In this document: positions 9,731 through 18,502 of the stretch, in pieces | How the letters are laid out: each line of letters starts with the position of its first letter | Numbering within the stretch: position 1 is the first letter of the stretch | Assembly (NCBI RefSeq): GCF_900128495.1 | Contig: NZ_LT635801.1 | Coordinates: 2,878,691 to 2,942,690, forward strand | DNA from: Bacteroides ilei | Lineage (GTDB): Bacteria > Bacteroidota > Bacteroidia > Bacteroidales > Bacteroidaceae | DNA length: 64,000 bases | Direction of reading: 5' to 3' | Position numbers and translations under genes: made by a program | Notes under the pieces: model-generated | Told to the model about the DNA's origin: nothing | Database searches by the model: none | Seen by the model: only the letters and a program-made list of their open reading frames with translations

Positions 9731-9787
9731 GAGCACAGACCGTTACCTGCTCAATTCCCTAAGGAACCGCATGTACCGTCTGTGCTC
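9731..9787 (-). terminator. Intergenic hairpin between susD and S9 peptidase gene
   Basis: GAGCACAGAC (9731-9740) pairs perfectly with GTCTGTGCTC (9778-9787), and weaker pairing is possible inside the long loop. In the reverse direction it is followed only by TTTC, so it looks more like an attenuator or mRNA-stabilising element that lowers or separates expression of the downstream peptidase than a full terminator. Confidence 0.5.
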
Positions 9788-9807
9788 AATATCATTAAAC
9801 TTAAGAA

Positions 9808-11316
9808 TTATCTCCAGTACTCATTCTGGTCGGCTTCCGATGCATTCTTGTTGTAATCCAACTCGTCTGCCGGAATCGGGAACATCATTCTCGGACTATT
9901 GGCCGGCAAAGACTTGACTTCAGTCCAATGTTCTTCACCCACACGTTCCAGCGGTTTCTGCAAACGTTTGATATCAGGCAAAGCGAAACCTTCTCCATAC
10001 AGTTCACGGCGGCGTTCTTTCCATATTTCATCCGATGTAAGCTGGGTAGAAAGTGTACCTCCACGTTTTTCCTGTAATGCATTCAAGATCTGCAGACCTC
10101 TTGCCGGATCAGCATTAGAACCTTTCAACAGACATTCGGCTTCAATCAGATATGCTTCTGCGATACGGCACAACGGATAATCGGCAATACCCAATGATCC
10201 CTTTGAAGAGAATTTGGCAATGGCGTATCCGTCACGCTCGTCAATATAGAACGGGAAAAGCTTACGGCAGTCGTCCGTACCGAACAGATCTACAAAAGAC
10301 TGTGTGGCACGTACTGTACCATAACCTACCAGATAATTTACAGCGTTATTTACCAGATAATCATAGCTGGCCTGAGTTCCGTAACCGCTTGTTCCGAAAG
10401 TAGACTCTGCGTCTTTCGCTTCTGCTATATAATAGAAGGAAGGAATAGAAGCATATATGTTGGAAGTTTCCGATGTGAAATTGAATCCCCACAACCATTC
10501 ATTGTTTACCGTATTGAAACCAGACTGATATTCTTCCTGCGACATCAGATCGGAACCGTCGAACGAACTTCCCACAGCTTCAGCATACTTACGGGCATTG
10601 TCATAGTCACCCATATCCAGATACGTACGGGCCAGCAGCAAAGCAGCAGCTTTGGGGTTAATAAAATAGTTCGAGGTATTCGTTCCATGTTCATAAGCGT
10701 ATTCCAGATCCGAAATGATCTGTTTGAGCGATGTACCCAAATCAGAACGTGGAACATCATTTCCACTGGCATCTCCCGGATTCAAGCGTAAGAACAATCC
10801 CTGTCCGGAGTCTCCGGCATATGTATATGAAGCGCAATACAAATGATATAGATTCAGGAAATTCCATGCACGCAATCCATGTGCCTGTGCCAGATAATCT
10901 TCACAACCTTCAGGCAAACGGTCCGCATTGGAAATGATAATATTACACTGGTCTATCGCATTATAGGCTTTAACCCACATATACGGTGAATAAGCGCTCC
11001 ACCAACCATCGACTTCACGCGGATACTGGCGGTAATCATACGCATACATCAGCCAGTTATAAGTAGAATAACGATAGTTACCGTTTGTCATTTTCAGGTC
11101 ATCTCCCATCACGTCCAGTGAAATCTGGCCGATAGTCAGATAATGGAAGTGTCCGGTCCATGAATAAGCACCCATCAGGGCCGCCTTTACCGTTTCAGCA
11201 TTCGAAACTACATTCTCATCCGTAGTCGACGTAGCCGGATCCTGATACAACAAATCATCCGAACAAGAAGAGAATGCAAGTAAAGATGATAACAACAATA
11301 TATATTTTGTCTTCAT
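9808..11316 (-). CDS. SusD/RagB family outer-membrane lipoprotein
   Basis: Surface substrate-binding partner of a SusC/RagA transporter. The leader ends in lipobox FSSC followed by SDD, and 502 residues is usual for the family. SusD_N-like and SusD/RagB domains are recognisable from the sequence of TPR-type helices and the C-terminal WKERRRELYGEGFALPDIKR motif (about 430-450). It lies 26 bases after the susC stop, so they are cotranscribed. Association with a peptidase and no glycosidase makes a peptide or glycopeptide ligand more likely than a polysaccharide (inference). Confidence 0.92.
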   Translation of the reverse strand: MKTKYILLLSSLLAFSSCSDDLLYQDPATSTTDENVVSNAETVKAALMGAYSWTGHFHYLTIGQISLDVMGDDLKMTNGNYRYSTYNWLMYAYDYRQYPREVDGWWSAYSPYMWVKAYNAIDQCNIIISNADRLPEGCEDYLAQAHGLRAWNFLNLYHLYCASYTYAGDSGQGLFLRLNPGDASGNDVPRSDLGTSLKQIISDLEYAYEHGTNTSNYFINPKAAALLLARTYLDMGDYDNARKYAEAVGSSFDGSDLMSQEEYQSGFNTVNNEWLWGFNFTSETSNIYASIPSFYYIAEAKDAESTFGTSGYGTQASYDYLVNNAVNYLVGYGTVRATQSFVDLFGTDDCRKLFPFYIDERDGYAIAKFSSKGSLGIADYPLCRIAEAYLIEAECLLKGSNADPARGLQILNALQEKRGGTLSTQLTSDEIWKERRRELYGEGFALPDIKRLQKPLERVGEEHWTEVKSLPANSPRMMFPIPADELDYNKNASEADQNEYWR

Positions 11317-11342
11317 TTTAAATACAAGTTAAGTTAATGGAA

Positions 11343-14300
11343 TCAGAATGTCAGATTAGCACCGATAGAGAATGTCCGCGGAGTCGGGAAAGAGTAAGGA
11401 TACATCTTATAACCCTGAACACCGAAGATATCCAGATCATCATAGCCCTTGTAACCTTTATCGGTAAACCAAGTACAGAGATTATCAGCCGAAACCCATA
11501 CCTTAGCAGCTGAAATCACTTTAGAGAAACTTCCCAGATTTTTCGGCAATGTATATGATAAAGTGATATTCTTGATCTTAAAATTAGTGGCGTCATACAG
11601 ATAACGGGTAGAAAGGCTCGAAGAGTTCGAAGCGTTATTGACCGAATATTTCGGGACATCTGTAATCTGCCCTGGAGTAGTCCAGGCCTTCAAGGCATCT
11701 GCATGCATGTTCTGTGCAGGCGTTGTTCCGTCGTGCATCATATTGGCATACAGGTTATCATATACTTTACCTCCAATCGAATAGTTCAGCTGGATAACCA
11801 GATCAAAATTCTTATATGACAAGGTATTTGTAAAACCTCCATATACCGTAGGAGTAGAACGTCCCTGACGTTCATAAGTAGCTTCAGTATAATCTGATGT
11901 AGTGGTACGTGTACCGTCTTCATTTACTTTATACCACAAAGGAGATCCTGTCTGAGGATCAACACCTGCCCATGTCGGCATATAGAATTCGTACTGGCTG
12001 CCACCTACCGACCAGATTTTCTGGTTGTCTGTCATGCGGACATCATTCTCTCCGTGCAAATCTTTGATCACATCTTTAATATAAGATGCATTCAAATCCA
12101 TATTCCACAATACCGGGCCTCTGAGAATGTTGGCACCTAATACAACTTCAATACCGCTATTGGAAGTCTTGGCTGCATTCATAGTAATAGACTTCAAACC
12201 GTTCTGGATAGCCAACGGTACATCAAACAGCAATCCGTCGGAAGTCTTGTTGAAGTAATCGACTGATCCGTAGAAACGGTTCCAGAAACTGAAATCAACA
12301 CCAACATTGAACATACCCTGTTTTTCCCAACCTAACAACGCATTGGCCAGCTGAGTATGACCGATACCGGCATTGTTTCCATACAGGTAGTCAGCCGAAC
12401 TGGTCCACAATCCTAAAGATGCATATCGAGCCAGGCCGCTCTTGTTTCCGGAAGTACCGTAACTCAAACGTAATTTCAGGTTGTCAACCCAAGACACATC
12501 CTTCAGGAAATCTTCCTGATTAATACGCCAGGAAGCTCCTACGCTCCAGAATGTACCCCATTTGGTATCCGCACCGAAGATAGAAGAACCATCAGTACGC
12601 AAACTTACAGATGCATTGTATTTGTCCTTATAGGCATACTCGGCACGGCCGAAATAAGAAATCAACACTTCCTTCGTTGTATCAGAAGACGGTGAGAACG
12701 AACCGGAAGCACCGGCCAGTTCCTGCATATCGCCCAATAATCCGCGACCACCGGCATAAAGTGTTTCATAAGTACTCTGCCAGTATTCCATACCGGCCAT
12801 TACATTGATGCTATGGTCATTGAACACATTGTTATAATTGAACGTATTGGTAGAAGTATACATCAAATCTACATTATGATACTTATCCAGACGTCCGTCG
12901 TAAGCCGGACCGTTACCATGTTCCTTATTCCAGTAACGATGTTCATCTGTCGATACATAATCCGGAGAGAAGACTGTCTTGAAGGTAAGTCCCTTGAAGA
13001 ATGTTATTTCAGCAAAACCGGAAGCCAGCAAACGATAGAATTTACTACGGTTCACATCCATATTAGGAATAGCCAACGGATTGAAGTCACGTGAAATCGG
13101 GTTCACGAAGTTATATTGCATGTTACCGTTCTCATCCAATACAGGATTTCCGTCTGTATCGACAACGTAAATCGGAACGGCATTAGGGAATGACAAAGCA
13201 TTATACAACGGGCTTGCACCAGCCGAACCGGCAACGGTTGTATTCTGGATAGAATGTGAGAATGTAACATTCAAACCAGCCTTCAGCCAACTGTTGACAT
13301 CTGTAGAAATATTCGCTTTTCCTGAATAACGCTTATAGTCGCTGGCAGGTACAATACCTTCCTGGTTGGTATAACCTACAGAAAAGAAATAACTCGTATT
13401 GCCATTCTTTCCGCTCACATTCAAGTTATAGTCCTGTGTAGGAGCTGTACGGAACACAGCATCCTGCCAATCAGTATTCACTACCAGTTTCGCCCCATTA
13501 ACCAGATTCCCGTTTTCATCCAGCGGGTTGGTTACATTATAGGGGTTATGTGTAAGAGTACCCTGGGCACTCTGGTTAGCCTGCTCCACCGTTTCACCTT
13601 TTTCACGATAGCTATTATAAAGCATACCGTACATATCAGCAGAACTCATCATATCGTATGCCTTGTTCAGCTTAGCCCATGAGAACTGGACATTCAGGTT
13701 CACTTTAGCTTTACCTTCTTTACCGCTTTTGGTAGTAATTACAACTACACCGTTCGCAGCACGTGATCCATACAATGCTGCAGCTGCCGCATCTTTCAGG
13801 ATGGTAATTGATTCTATATCGTTCGGGTTAATGGAAGCCAGAATATTGGTACTGGCATCATTGTCCGCTGCCACTTCACTGTATTCATTTGAAGTAGTAG
13901 CCACACCATCGATTACGTACAACGGTTCATTGGAAGCAGTCAAAGAGCCCGAACCACGGATACGGAAAGAAGTAGATGATCCCGGCTGACCAGAGCTTGA
14001 TATAACCTGTACACCAGACACCTGTCCGGCCAGTGACTTATCGAAAGAAGCAGCCGGAGATTTCAGTTTCTCATTATCTACAACTGCTGCAGAACCTGTA
14101 AAGGCTGATTTCTTTACTGTACCGTAAGCCACAACCATAACTTCATCCAAAGTCTTGGAATCCGATTTCAGTACTATTGCCATATCTCCTTTCTTAATGG
14201 GAATTTCCTGAGTCTGCATTCCCACAAAAGAAACTACAATTGTCTTTGCCGAACTACTTACATTCGGAATAGTAAACCGGCCGTCCACATCGGTAATGGT

Positions 14301-14456
14301 ACCTGTAGTAGTACCCTTTACCAGAACGGAAGCTCCGACTACGGGGAGACCGTCGTCTGCAGAAGTTACGATACCTTTTACTGTAACTCCCTGCGCCAAT
14401 GCCAATCCAATCCATACAAAAAGAAAGGATAACATCAAAAACACTTTCTTTTTCAT
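11343..14456 (-). CDS. SusC/RagA family TonB-linked outer-membrane transporter
   Basis: A 1037-residue TonB-dependent transporter. A signal peptide ending in LALAQ is followed by a carboxypeptidase-D-regulatory-like domain (about 23-105), the TonB-box region with KTLDEVMVVAYG (about 103-115), the plug domain (YVIDGVATTS and NDIESITILKDAAAAALYGSRAANG, cited here in pieces) and a 22-strand barrel ending in an aromatic residue (ANLTF). First gene of the susC-susD-S9 peptidase unit. A Bacteroides promoter lies about 45 bases upstream. No linked regulator is seen. Confidence 0.95.
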   Translation of the reverse strand: MKKKVFLMLSFLFVWIGLALAQGVTVKGIVTSADDGLPVVGASVLVKGTTTGTITDVDGRFTIPNVSSSAKTIVVSFVGMQTQEIPIKKGDMAIVLKSDSKTLDEVMVVAYGTVKKSAFTGSAAVVDNEKLKSPAASFDKSLAGQVSGVQVISSSGQPGSSTSFRIRGSGSLTASNEPLYVIDGVATTSNEYSEVAADNDASTNILASINPNDIESITILKDAAAAALYGSRAANGVVVITTKSGKEGKAKVNLNVQFSWAKLNKAYDMMSSADMYGMLYNSYREKGETVEQANQSAQGTLTHNPYNVTNPLDENGNLVNGAKLVVNTDWQDAVFRTAPTQDYNLNVSGKNGNTSYFFSVGYTNQEGIVPASDYKRYSGKANISTDVNSWLKAGLNVTFSHSIQNTTVAGSAGASPLYNALSFPNAVPIYVVDTDGNPVLDENGNMQYNFVNPISRDFNPLAIPNMDVNRSKFYRLLASGFAEITFFKGLTFKTVFSPDYVSTDEHRYWNKEHGNGPAYDGRLDKYHNVDLMYTSTNTFNYNNVFNDHSINVMAGMEYWQSTYETLYAGGRGLLGDMQELAGASGSFSPSSDTTKEVLISYFGRAEYAYKDKYNASVSLRTDGSSIFGADTKWGTFWSVGASWRINQEDFLKDVSWVDNLKLRLSYGTSGNKSGLARYASLGLWTSSADYLYGNNAGIGHTQLANALLGWEKQGMFNVGVDFSFWNRFYGSVDYFNKTSDGLLFDVPLAIQNGLKSITMNAAKTSNSGIEVVLGANILRGPVLWNMDLNASYIKDVIKDLHGENDVRMTDNQKIWSVGGSQYEFYMPTWAGVDPQTGSPLWYKVNEDGTRTTTSDYTEATYERQGRSTPTVYGGFTNTLSYKNFDLVIQLNYSIGGKVYDNLYANMMHDGTTPAQNMHADALKAWTTPGQITDVPKYSVNNASNSSSLSTRYLYDATNFKIKNITLSYTLPKNLGSFSKVISAAKVWVSADNLCTWFTDKGYKGYDDLDIFGVQGYKMYPYSFPTPRTFSIGANLTF

Positions 14457-14507
14457 AAATCTCTCTTTTAGTTAAACAATATATTTTATTCATTTATTAA
14501 GCCGGCG

Positions 14508-14537
14508 CAAAAGTACAAATTTTATCTATAATACAAA
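14508..14537 (-). promoter_or_regulatory. Promoter of susC-susD-S9 peptidase operon
   Basis: Read on the reverse strand, TTTG (14537-14534), 18 bases, then TACTTTTG (14515-14508), matching the Bacteroides -33/-7 pattern. The start would be near 14501, giving a 45-base leader. The rest of the 14457-14801 gap is very A+T-rich and holds only the cysS terminator. Confidence 0.6.
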
Positions 14538-14745
14538 CAAAAATCTATAAATAATCATATAAATAAATATTTTTATATTAAATTATCCATACAAAAGATC
14601 AATATGTATATTAAAGGTACTTTTTTATTGGAATAAATATACGCATAAAAACCTACATACATAAATTAAATATCATAAATATACAAATAAAAAATATCAT
14701 AATGTAAATATAAATCCAAATCTGATTACATATTATATAAAACAA

Positions 14746-14782
14746 AAAAGCTCCGGCAGCCATCATAGCTACCGGAGCTTTT
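14746..14782 (-). terminator. Terminator downstream of cysS
   Basis: AAAAGCTCCGGCAGC (14746-14760) pairs with GCTACCGGAGCTTTT (14768-14782) with one C-A mismatch and a 7-base loop; on the reverse strand it ends in a T run. Confidence 0.8.
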
Positions 14783-14801
14783 CGCATAAATAATATATCC
14801 G

Positions 14802-16280
14802 TTATTTATTTAATCTCCATGTAAACCCGTCTTTGGTATCTTTTACTTCAAAGCCCAAAGCAGCTAAACTGTCACGTATTTTATCACTGGTAGCCCAATC
14901 CTTGTTGGCCTTGGCCTTCATACGCTGCTCCAGCAACATATCTACTACCTTTCCATAAGCTTCTTCACGGGCAGCATTGTTCTCAGCTTCCGATTTCAGC
15001 CCTAAAATATCAAAAACGAACAGATGGAATACATTTTTCAACTCATCCAAATCCTCAACGCTGATTGTTGCTTTCTTGTCTATTACCGTATTGATCATAC
15101 GGGTGGCATCAAACAGATGGGAAATCACAATCGGTGTATTCAGGTCGTCATTCATAGCCTCATAACATTTCTCACGCAAACCTGCAGGTTCAATGCCGGA
15201 AGTTGTCTTCGACGGAGTGATACGCTCCAGATTCTTGACACCTTCCATCAGACGCTCCAATCCTTTCTCGGCAGCCTGCAACGCCTCATTACTGAAATCG
15301 ACGGTACTGCGGTAATGTGCCTGCAGAATAAAGAAACGGATGGTCATCGGTGTATAAGCCTGAGTCAGCAACTTGTTGGAACCTGTAAAGAATTCATCCA
15401 GCGTAATGAAGTTACCCAAAGACTTACCCATTTTCTGACCGTTGATGGTAATCATATTATTATGCATCCAATAACGGACCATATCATGGCCTTGGGAAGC
15501 TACGCTCTGGGCTATCTCACATTCATGATGCGGGAAAATCAGGTCCATTCCTCCACCATGGATATCAAAAGTCTCTCCCAAATACTTACGTCCCATAGCC
15601 GTACATTCGCAATGCCACCCCGGGAAACCGTTGCTCCATGGAGAAGGCCAACGCATGATATGCTCCGGCTGTGCACACTTCCACAAAGCGAAATCGGCCG
15701 GATTATGCTTTTCCTGCTGGCCGTCCAGTTCGCGTGTCGTATTGATCACATCATCCAGATTTCTTCCGGACAGCTTGCCGTAATGATGGTCCTTGTTGTA
15801 TTTCACTACGTCAAAATATACGGAGCCATGGCTTTCATAGGCATACCCGTTCTTCAATATTTCCTCAACCAGCTGAATCTGTTCAATGATATGTCCGGAA
15901 GCGTGCGGCTCAATACTTGGAGGAAGTACATTCAACGCCTCCATAGCCTTATGGTAACGGTTCAGATAATACTGGACCACTTCCATCGGTTCCAACTGTT
16001 CCAGACGGGCCTTCTTTGCAATCTTATCTTCTCCGTCGTCCGCATCATGCTCCAGATGACCGACATCGGTAATATTACGCACGTAACGTACCTTATATCC
16101 CAGATGGGTCAGATAACGGAACAGAATATCGAATGTTATAGCAGGACGGGCATGCCCTAGATGGGCATCACCATAAACGGTCGGGCCGCACACATACATC
16201 CCTACATGAGGAGCATGCAAAGGCACAAACAGCTCTTTCCGGCGGCTCAATGTATTGTAGATAACTAGCTTATTCTCCAT
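14802..16280 (-). CDS. cysS: Cysteinyl-tRNA synthetase
   Basis: Class I synthetase charging tRNA-Cys. The HIGH-type motif is in [16 protein letters not shown] (about residues 31-46), with its Cys as a zinc ligand. Further zinc ligands are in WHCECTAMG and in the [15 protein letters not shown] stretch (about 220-255), and the KMSKS-type loop reads KMGKSLGN (about 284-291). At 492 residues it is full length, including the DALR/anticodon-binding C-terminal part. Single gene with its own promoter and terminator. Confidence 0.97.
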   Translation of the reverse strand: MENKLVIYNTLSRRKELFVPLHAPHVGMYVCGPTVYGDAHLGHARPAITFDILFRYLTHLGYKVRYVRNITDVGHLEHDADDGEDKIAKKARLEQLEPMEVVQYYLNRYHKAMEALNVLPPSIEPHASGHIIEQIQLVEEILKNGYAYESHGSVYFDVVKYNKDHHYGKLSGRNLDDVINTTRELDGQQEKHNPADFALWKCAQPEHIMRWPSPWSNGFPGWHCECTAMGRKYLGETFDIHGGGMDLIFPHHECEIAQSVASQGHDMVRYWMHNNMITINGQKMGKSLGNFITLDEFFTGSNKLLTQAYTPMTIRFFILQAHYRSTVDFSNEALQAAEKGLERLMEGVKNLERITPSKTTSGIEPAGLREKCYEAMNDDLNTPIVISHLFDATRMINTVIDKKATISVEDLDELKNVFHLFVFDILGLKSEAENNAAREEAYGKVVDMLLEQRMKAKANKDWATSDKIRDSLAALGFEVKDTKDGFTWRLNK

Positions 16281-16302
16281 AATTCATACGTTTGTCAGAT
16301 TG

Positions 16303-16310
16303 CAAAGTTA
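16303..16310 (-). promoter_or_regulatory. -7 element of cysS promoter
   Basis: TAACTTTG on the reverse strand matches TAnnTTTG. The start would be near 16296, 16 bases before the ATG. The -33 element is not clear. Confidence 0.5.
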
Positions 16311-16323
16311 TAAATAATAAAGA

Positions 16324-16360
16324 TAAAAGCGTGATTTCCTTTATAAAAATCACGCTTTTA
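16324..16360 (-). terminator. Terminator downstream of GH97 gene
   Basis: TAAAAGCGTGATTT (16324-16337) pairs perfectly with AAATCACGCTTTTA (16347-16360); it lies directly after the GH97 stop on the reverse strand and before the cysS promoter. Confidence 0.75.
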
Positions 16361-16375
16361 CTTTCTATTATCTTA

Positions 16376-18322
16376 CTATCTTACAATAACGATTCCTCCT
16401 TGCGGCTGGATGGTTACCTGTACTGCCTGCGGATTCTTTACGGTCAGCTCCTTCAATCCCGGCTGCATCTTCTTGTCGTCCGAGTAAAGTGAAACCTTGT
16501 CTCCCTTATTCAGCATTGGCAGATCCAGTTTCAGCTTCAGCGGTTCTTTCTGGGCATTGACACCGGCTATATACCAGGTATCGCCGTGACGGCGTGCCAA
16601 TACACAATACTTGCCCGGATAACCGTCAACAAAACGGACCTCATCCCACGTTGTCGGAACCTTCTTCATGAAATCAATGGCTATGGCAGGGGCATCGGTC
16701 AGGTTATTCGGAGCCAAAGCAAAATTCTGGATCGGATTCTGGAACAGGATACTCGTAGCCAACTGGAACACGTCGGTAGTGCGACGGATCTGCCCGCCGT
16801 CATTGGTACGGTTCAACCGCTTGTTCAGCAATACGCCACCGAATTCCATACACCCGATTGTATTGCGGATAAACGGATGCAGACAAGCATTGAAGGCCTC
16901 CATATCATTGGAATGTTGGCTGAAGATCAGATTCTCGGATGCCAGCACAGCTTCACTGCCGACATAGTTCGGATACATACGTTCCCAACCTCTAGGAATG
17001 GTACAGCCATGGAAAATCACCATCAGTCCATAATCGTTGGCATCACTCAGAATAGCTTCATACAGACGCATGGTTTCCTGTTTGTCTCCACCGAAGAAGT
17101 CCACCTTGATACCTTTGACGCCTATCTTCTGCATCCACTTCATTTCCTGTTTACGTGCGATAGGACCATCCATCTTATTGACCGGACTCTGTTCAATGTC
17201 ATTCCAGTAACCGCTGGAGCTGTACCATAAAAATACATCCACATGCTTGCTATGGGCATATTTCACCAGTTCCTCCATCTTTTCGCGACCGATTGTCTTA
17301 TCCCACCAACTGTCAACCAATACATACTCGTACCCCATTTCAGACGCCAGATCAATGTATTTTACCTGGTCCTCATAATTGATACTCGGATCTTGCCACA
17401 TAATCCAGCTCCACGTTCCACGTCCATACTTGTATGTATGTTCCGCTTCATACAAAGGCTTCACCACATTCCAGGGACCCGTCGTTTCAACGATAGGTTT
17501 CAGGTTGTCTCCAACGGTCAGCGTCCTCCACGGAGTCACACCAGGAAGTGACAAACCCGGAGCAACGGTTCCGTTACCGTTATTCTCTTCGGGCATCGGG
17601 AAAGTGACTGTAAACACACCCCCTTCGGCAGCATCACTCAAGCGGGATGCACAATAACGGCTGTCCACACCGGTTTCGCTTACCAGTACCCATCCGTTGT
17701 CACCTACATGGAACAATCCAGGAAAAGTAAATCCTTTACCGAATCTTGAGGGAGCCATCAAAGGAGCATCCGGAGTATATTCTTCTTCATAACTGGGTTT
17801 CGTACGTCTCCATCCTACCATCGAAACACTCTGCGGACACAGGAATGTCGTGGTATAATCCGGAAAATCGAACCCGGTCACTTCCCGGTTTATCACGATA
17901 CAACCCGTATCGCCGTAACGCGGCATCTCATAACGGAAAGCCACATCGTTGTCGCTCACCTGAAAAACGACAGTCAGAGGTTTCTTGTCTGCATTCTCCA
18001 GCGTAACAGCCAGGCGGTTGGCTTCATAATCCACTTTAGAGAACTTTGAACGGTCCAGTGTATAACTGTCTTTTACGTTATCGGTCTTCTGATCTACCCA
18101 TTTCATCCCTTTGGTAAAATCACCTACGTCAGACAGAAAGCCCAAAGGAGAGTCTTCAAGCATCACTTTATCCTTATAGGTCACCCCATAAACAGGTTTA
18201 CCGTCCTTCAATGTTACCGTTACTTTCAAATTCGAATCCGGTCCGGAAACGACAGCCTGTTGTGCTCCTGCCATCAAACAGCTGAGCGAAAACAAGCCTA
18301 CACATAAGAAATGTTTTTTCAT
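16376..18322 (-). CDS. Glycoside hydrolase family 97 (probable retaining alpha-galactosidase type)
   Basis: Exo-acting alpha-glycosidase. The start is placed at MKKHFLC (18322), where the signal peptide (ending in MAGAQQ) begins; five codons upstream add nothing. The N-terminal GH97 beta-sandwich (about 25-270) is followed by the TIM barrel. GIKVDFFGGD puts an Asp near 408, in the position of the nucleophile of retaining GH97 enzymes such as B. thetaiotaomicron BtGH97b, with GSEAV Glu near 457. Length (648 residues) fits that subgroup better than SusB-like inverting alpha-glucosidases of about 738. Substrate remains inference. Divergent from the GH51 gene, with which it probably shares a substrate. 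Confidence 0.85.
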   Translation of the reverse strand: MKKHFLCVGLFSLSCLMAGAQQAVVSGPDSNLKVTVTLKDGKPVYGVTYKDKVMLEDSPLGFLSDVGDFTKGMKWVDQKTDNVKDSYTLDRSKFSKVDYEANRLAVTLENADKKPLTVVFQVSDNDVAFRYEMPRYGDTGCIVINREVTGFDFPDYTTTFLCPQSVSMVGWRRTKPSYEEEYTPDAPLMAPSRFGKGFTFPGLFHVGDNGWVLVSETGVDSRYCASRLSDAAEGGVFTVTFPMPEENNGNGTVAPGLSLPGVTPWRTLTVGDNLKPIVETTGPWNVVKPLYEAEHTYKYGRGTWSWIMWQDPSINYEDQVKYIDLASEMGYEYVLVDSWWDKTIGREKMEELVKYAHSKHVDVFLWYSSSGYWNDIEQSPVNKMDGPIARKQEMKWMQKIGVKGIKVDFFGGDKQETMRLYEAILSDANDYGLMVIFHGCTIPRGWERMYPNYVGSEAVLASENLIFSQHSNDMEAFNACLHPFIRNTIGCMEFGGVLLNKRLNRTNDGGQIRRTTDVFQLATSILFQNPIQNFALAPNNLTDAPAIAIDFMKKVPTTWDEVRFVDGYPGKYCVLARRHGDTWYIAGVNAQKEPLKLKLDLPMLNKGDKVSLYSDDKKMQPGLKELTVKNPQAVQVTIQPQGGIVIVR

Positions 18323-18432
18323 AAGCATTAAATACATTTATTCCCTAACAAATAATTTTCATACAATAATCGTAAAAATACACTTATCTGCAACAAATTA
18401 AGCTAAAATCAAAAAAAATGTATCAAAAAAAG

Positions 18433-18440
18433 TATCTTTA
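18433..18440 (+). promoter_or_regulatory. Possible -7 element upstream of GH51 gene
   Basis: TATCTTTA differs from TAnnTTTG at one position. It lies in the 180-base divergent region between the GH97 and GH51 genes, 63 bases before the GH51 ATG; no better site was seen. Confidence 0.3.
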
Positions 18441-18502
18441 CCCCATGAAATTACATTTCATTACACAGAAAGATACTTCATCAACCTCAAAAATCATAGA
18501 TC

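Noticed and set aside
15024..16160. Long open frame opposite cysS
   Set aside because: It is a shadow of the cysS coding strand; no start context, promoter or recognisable domain.
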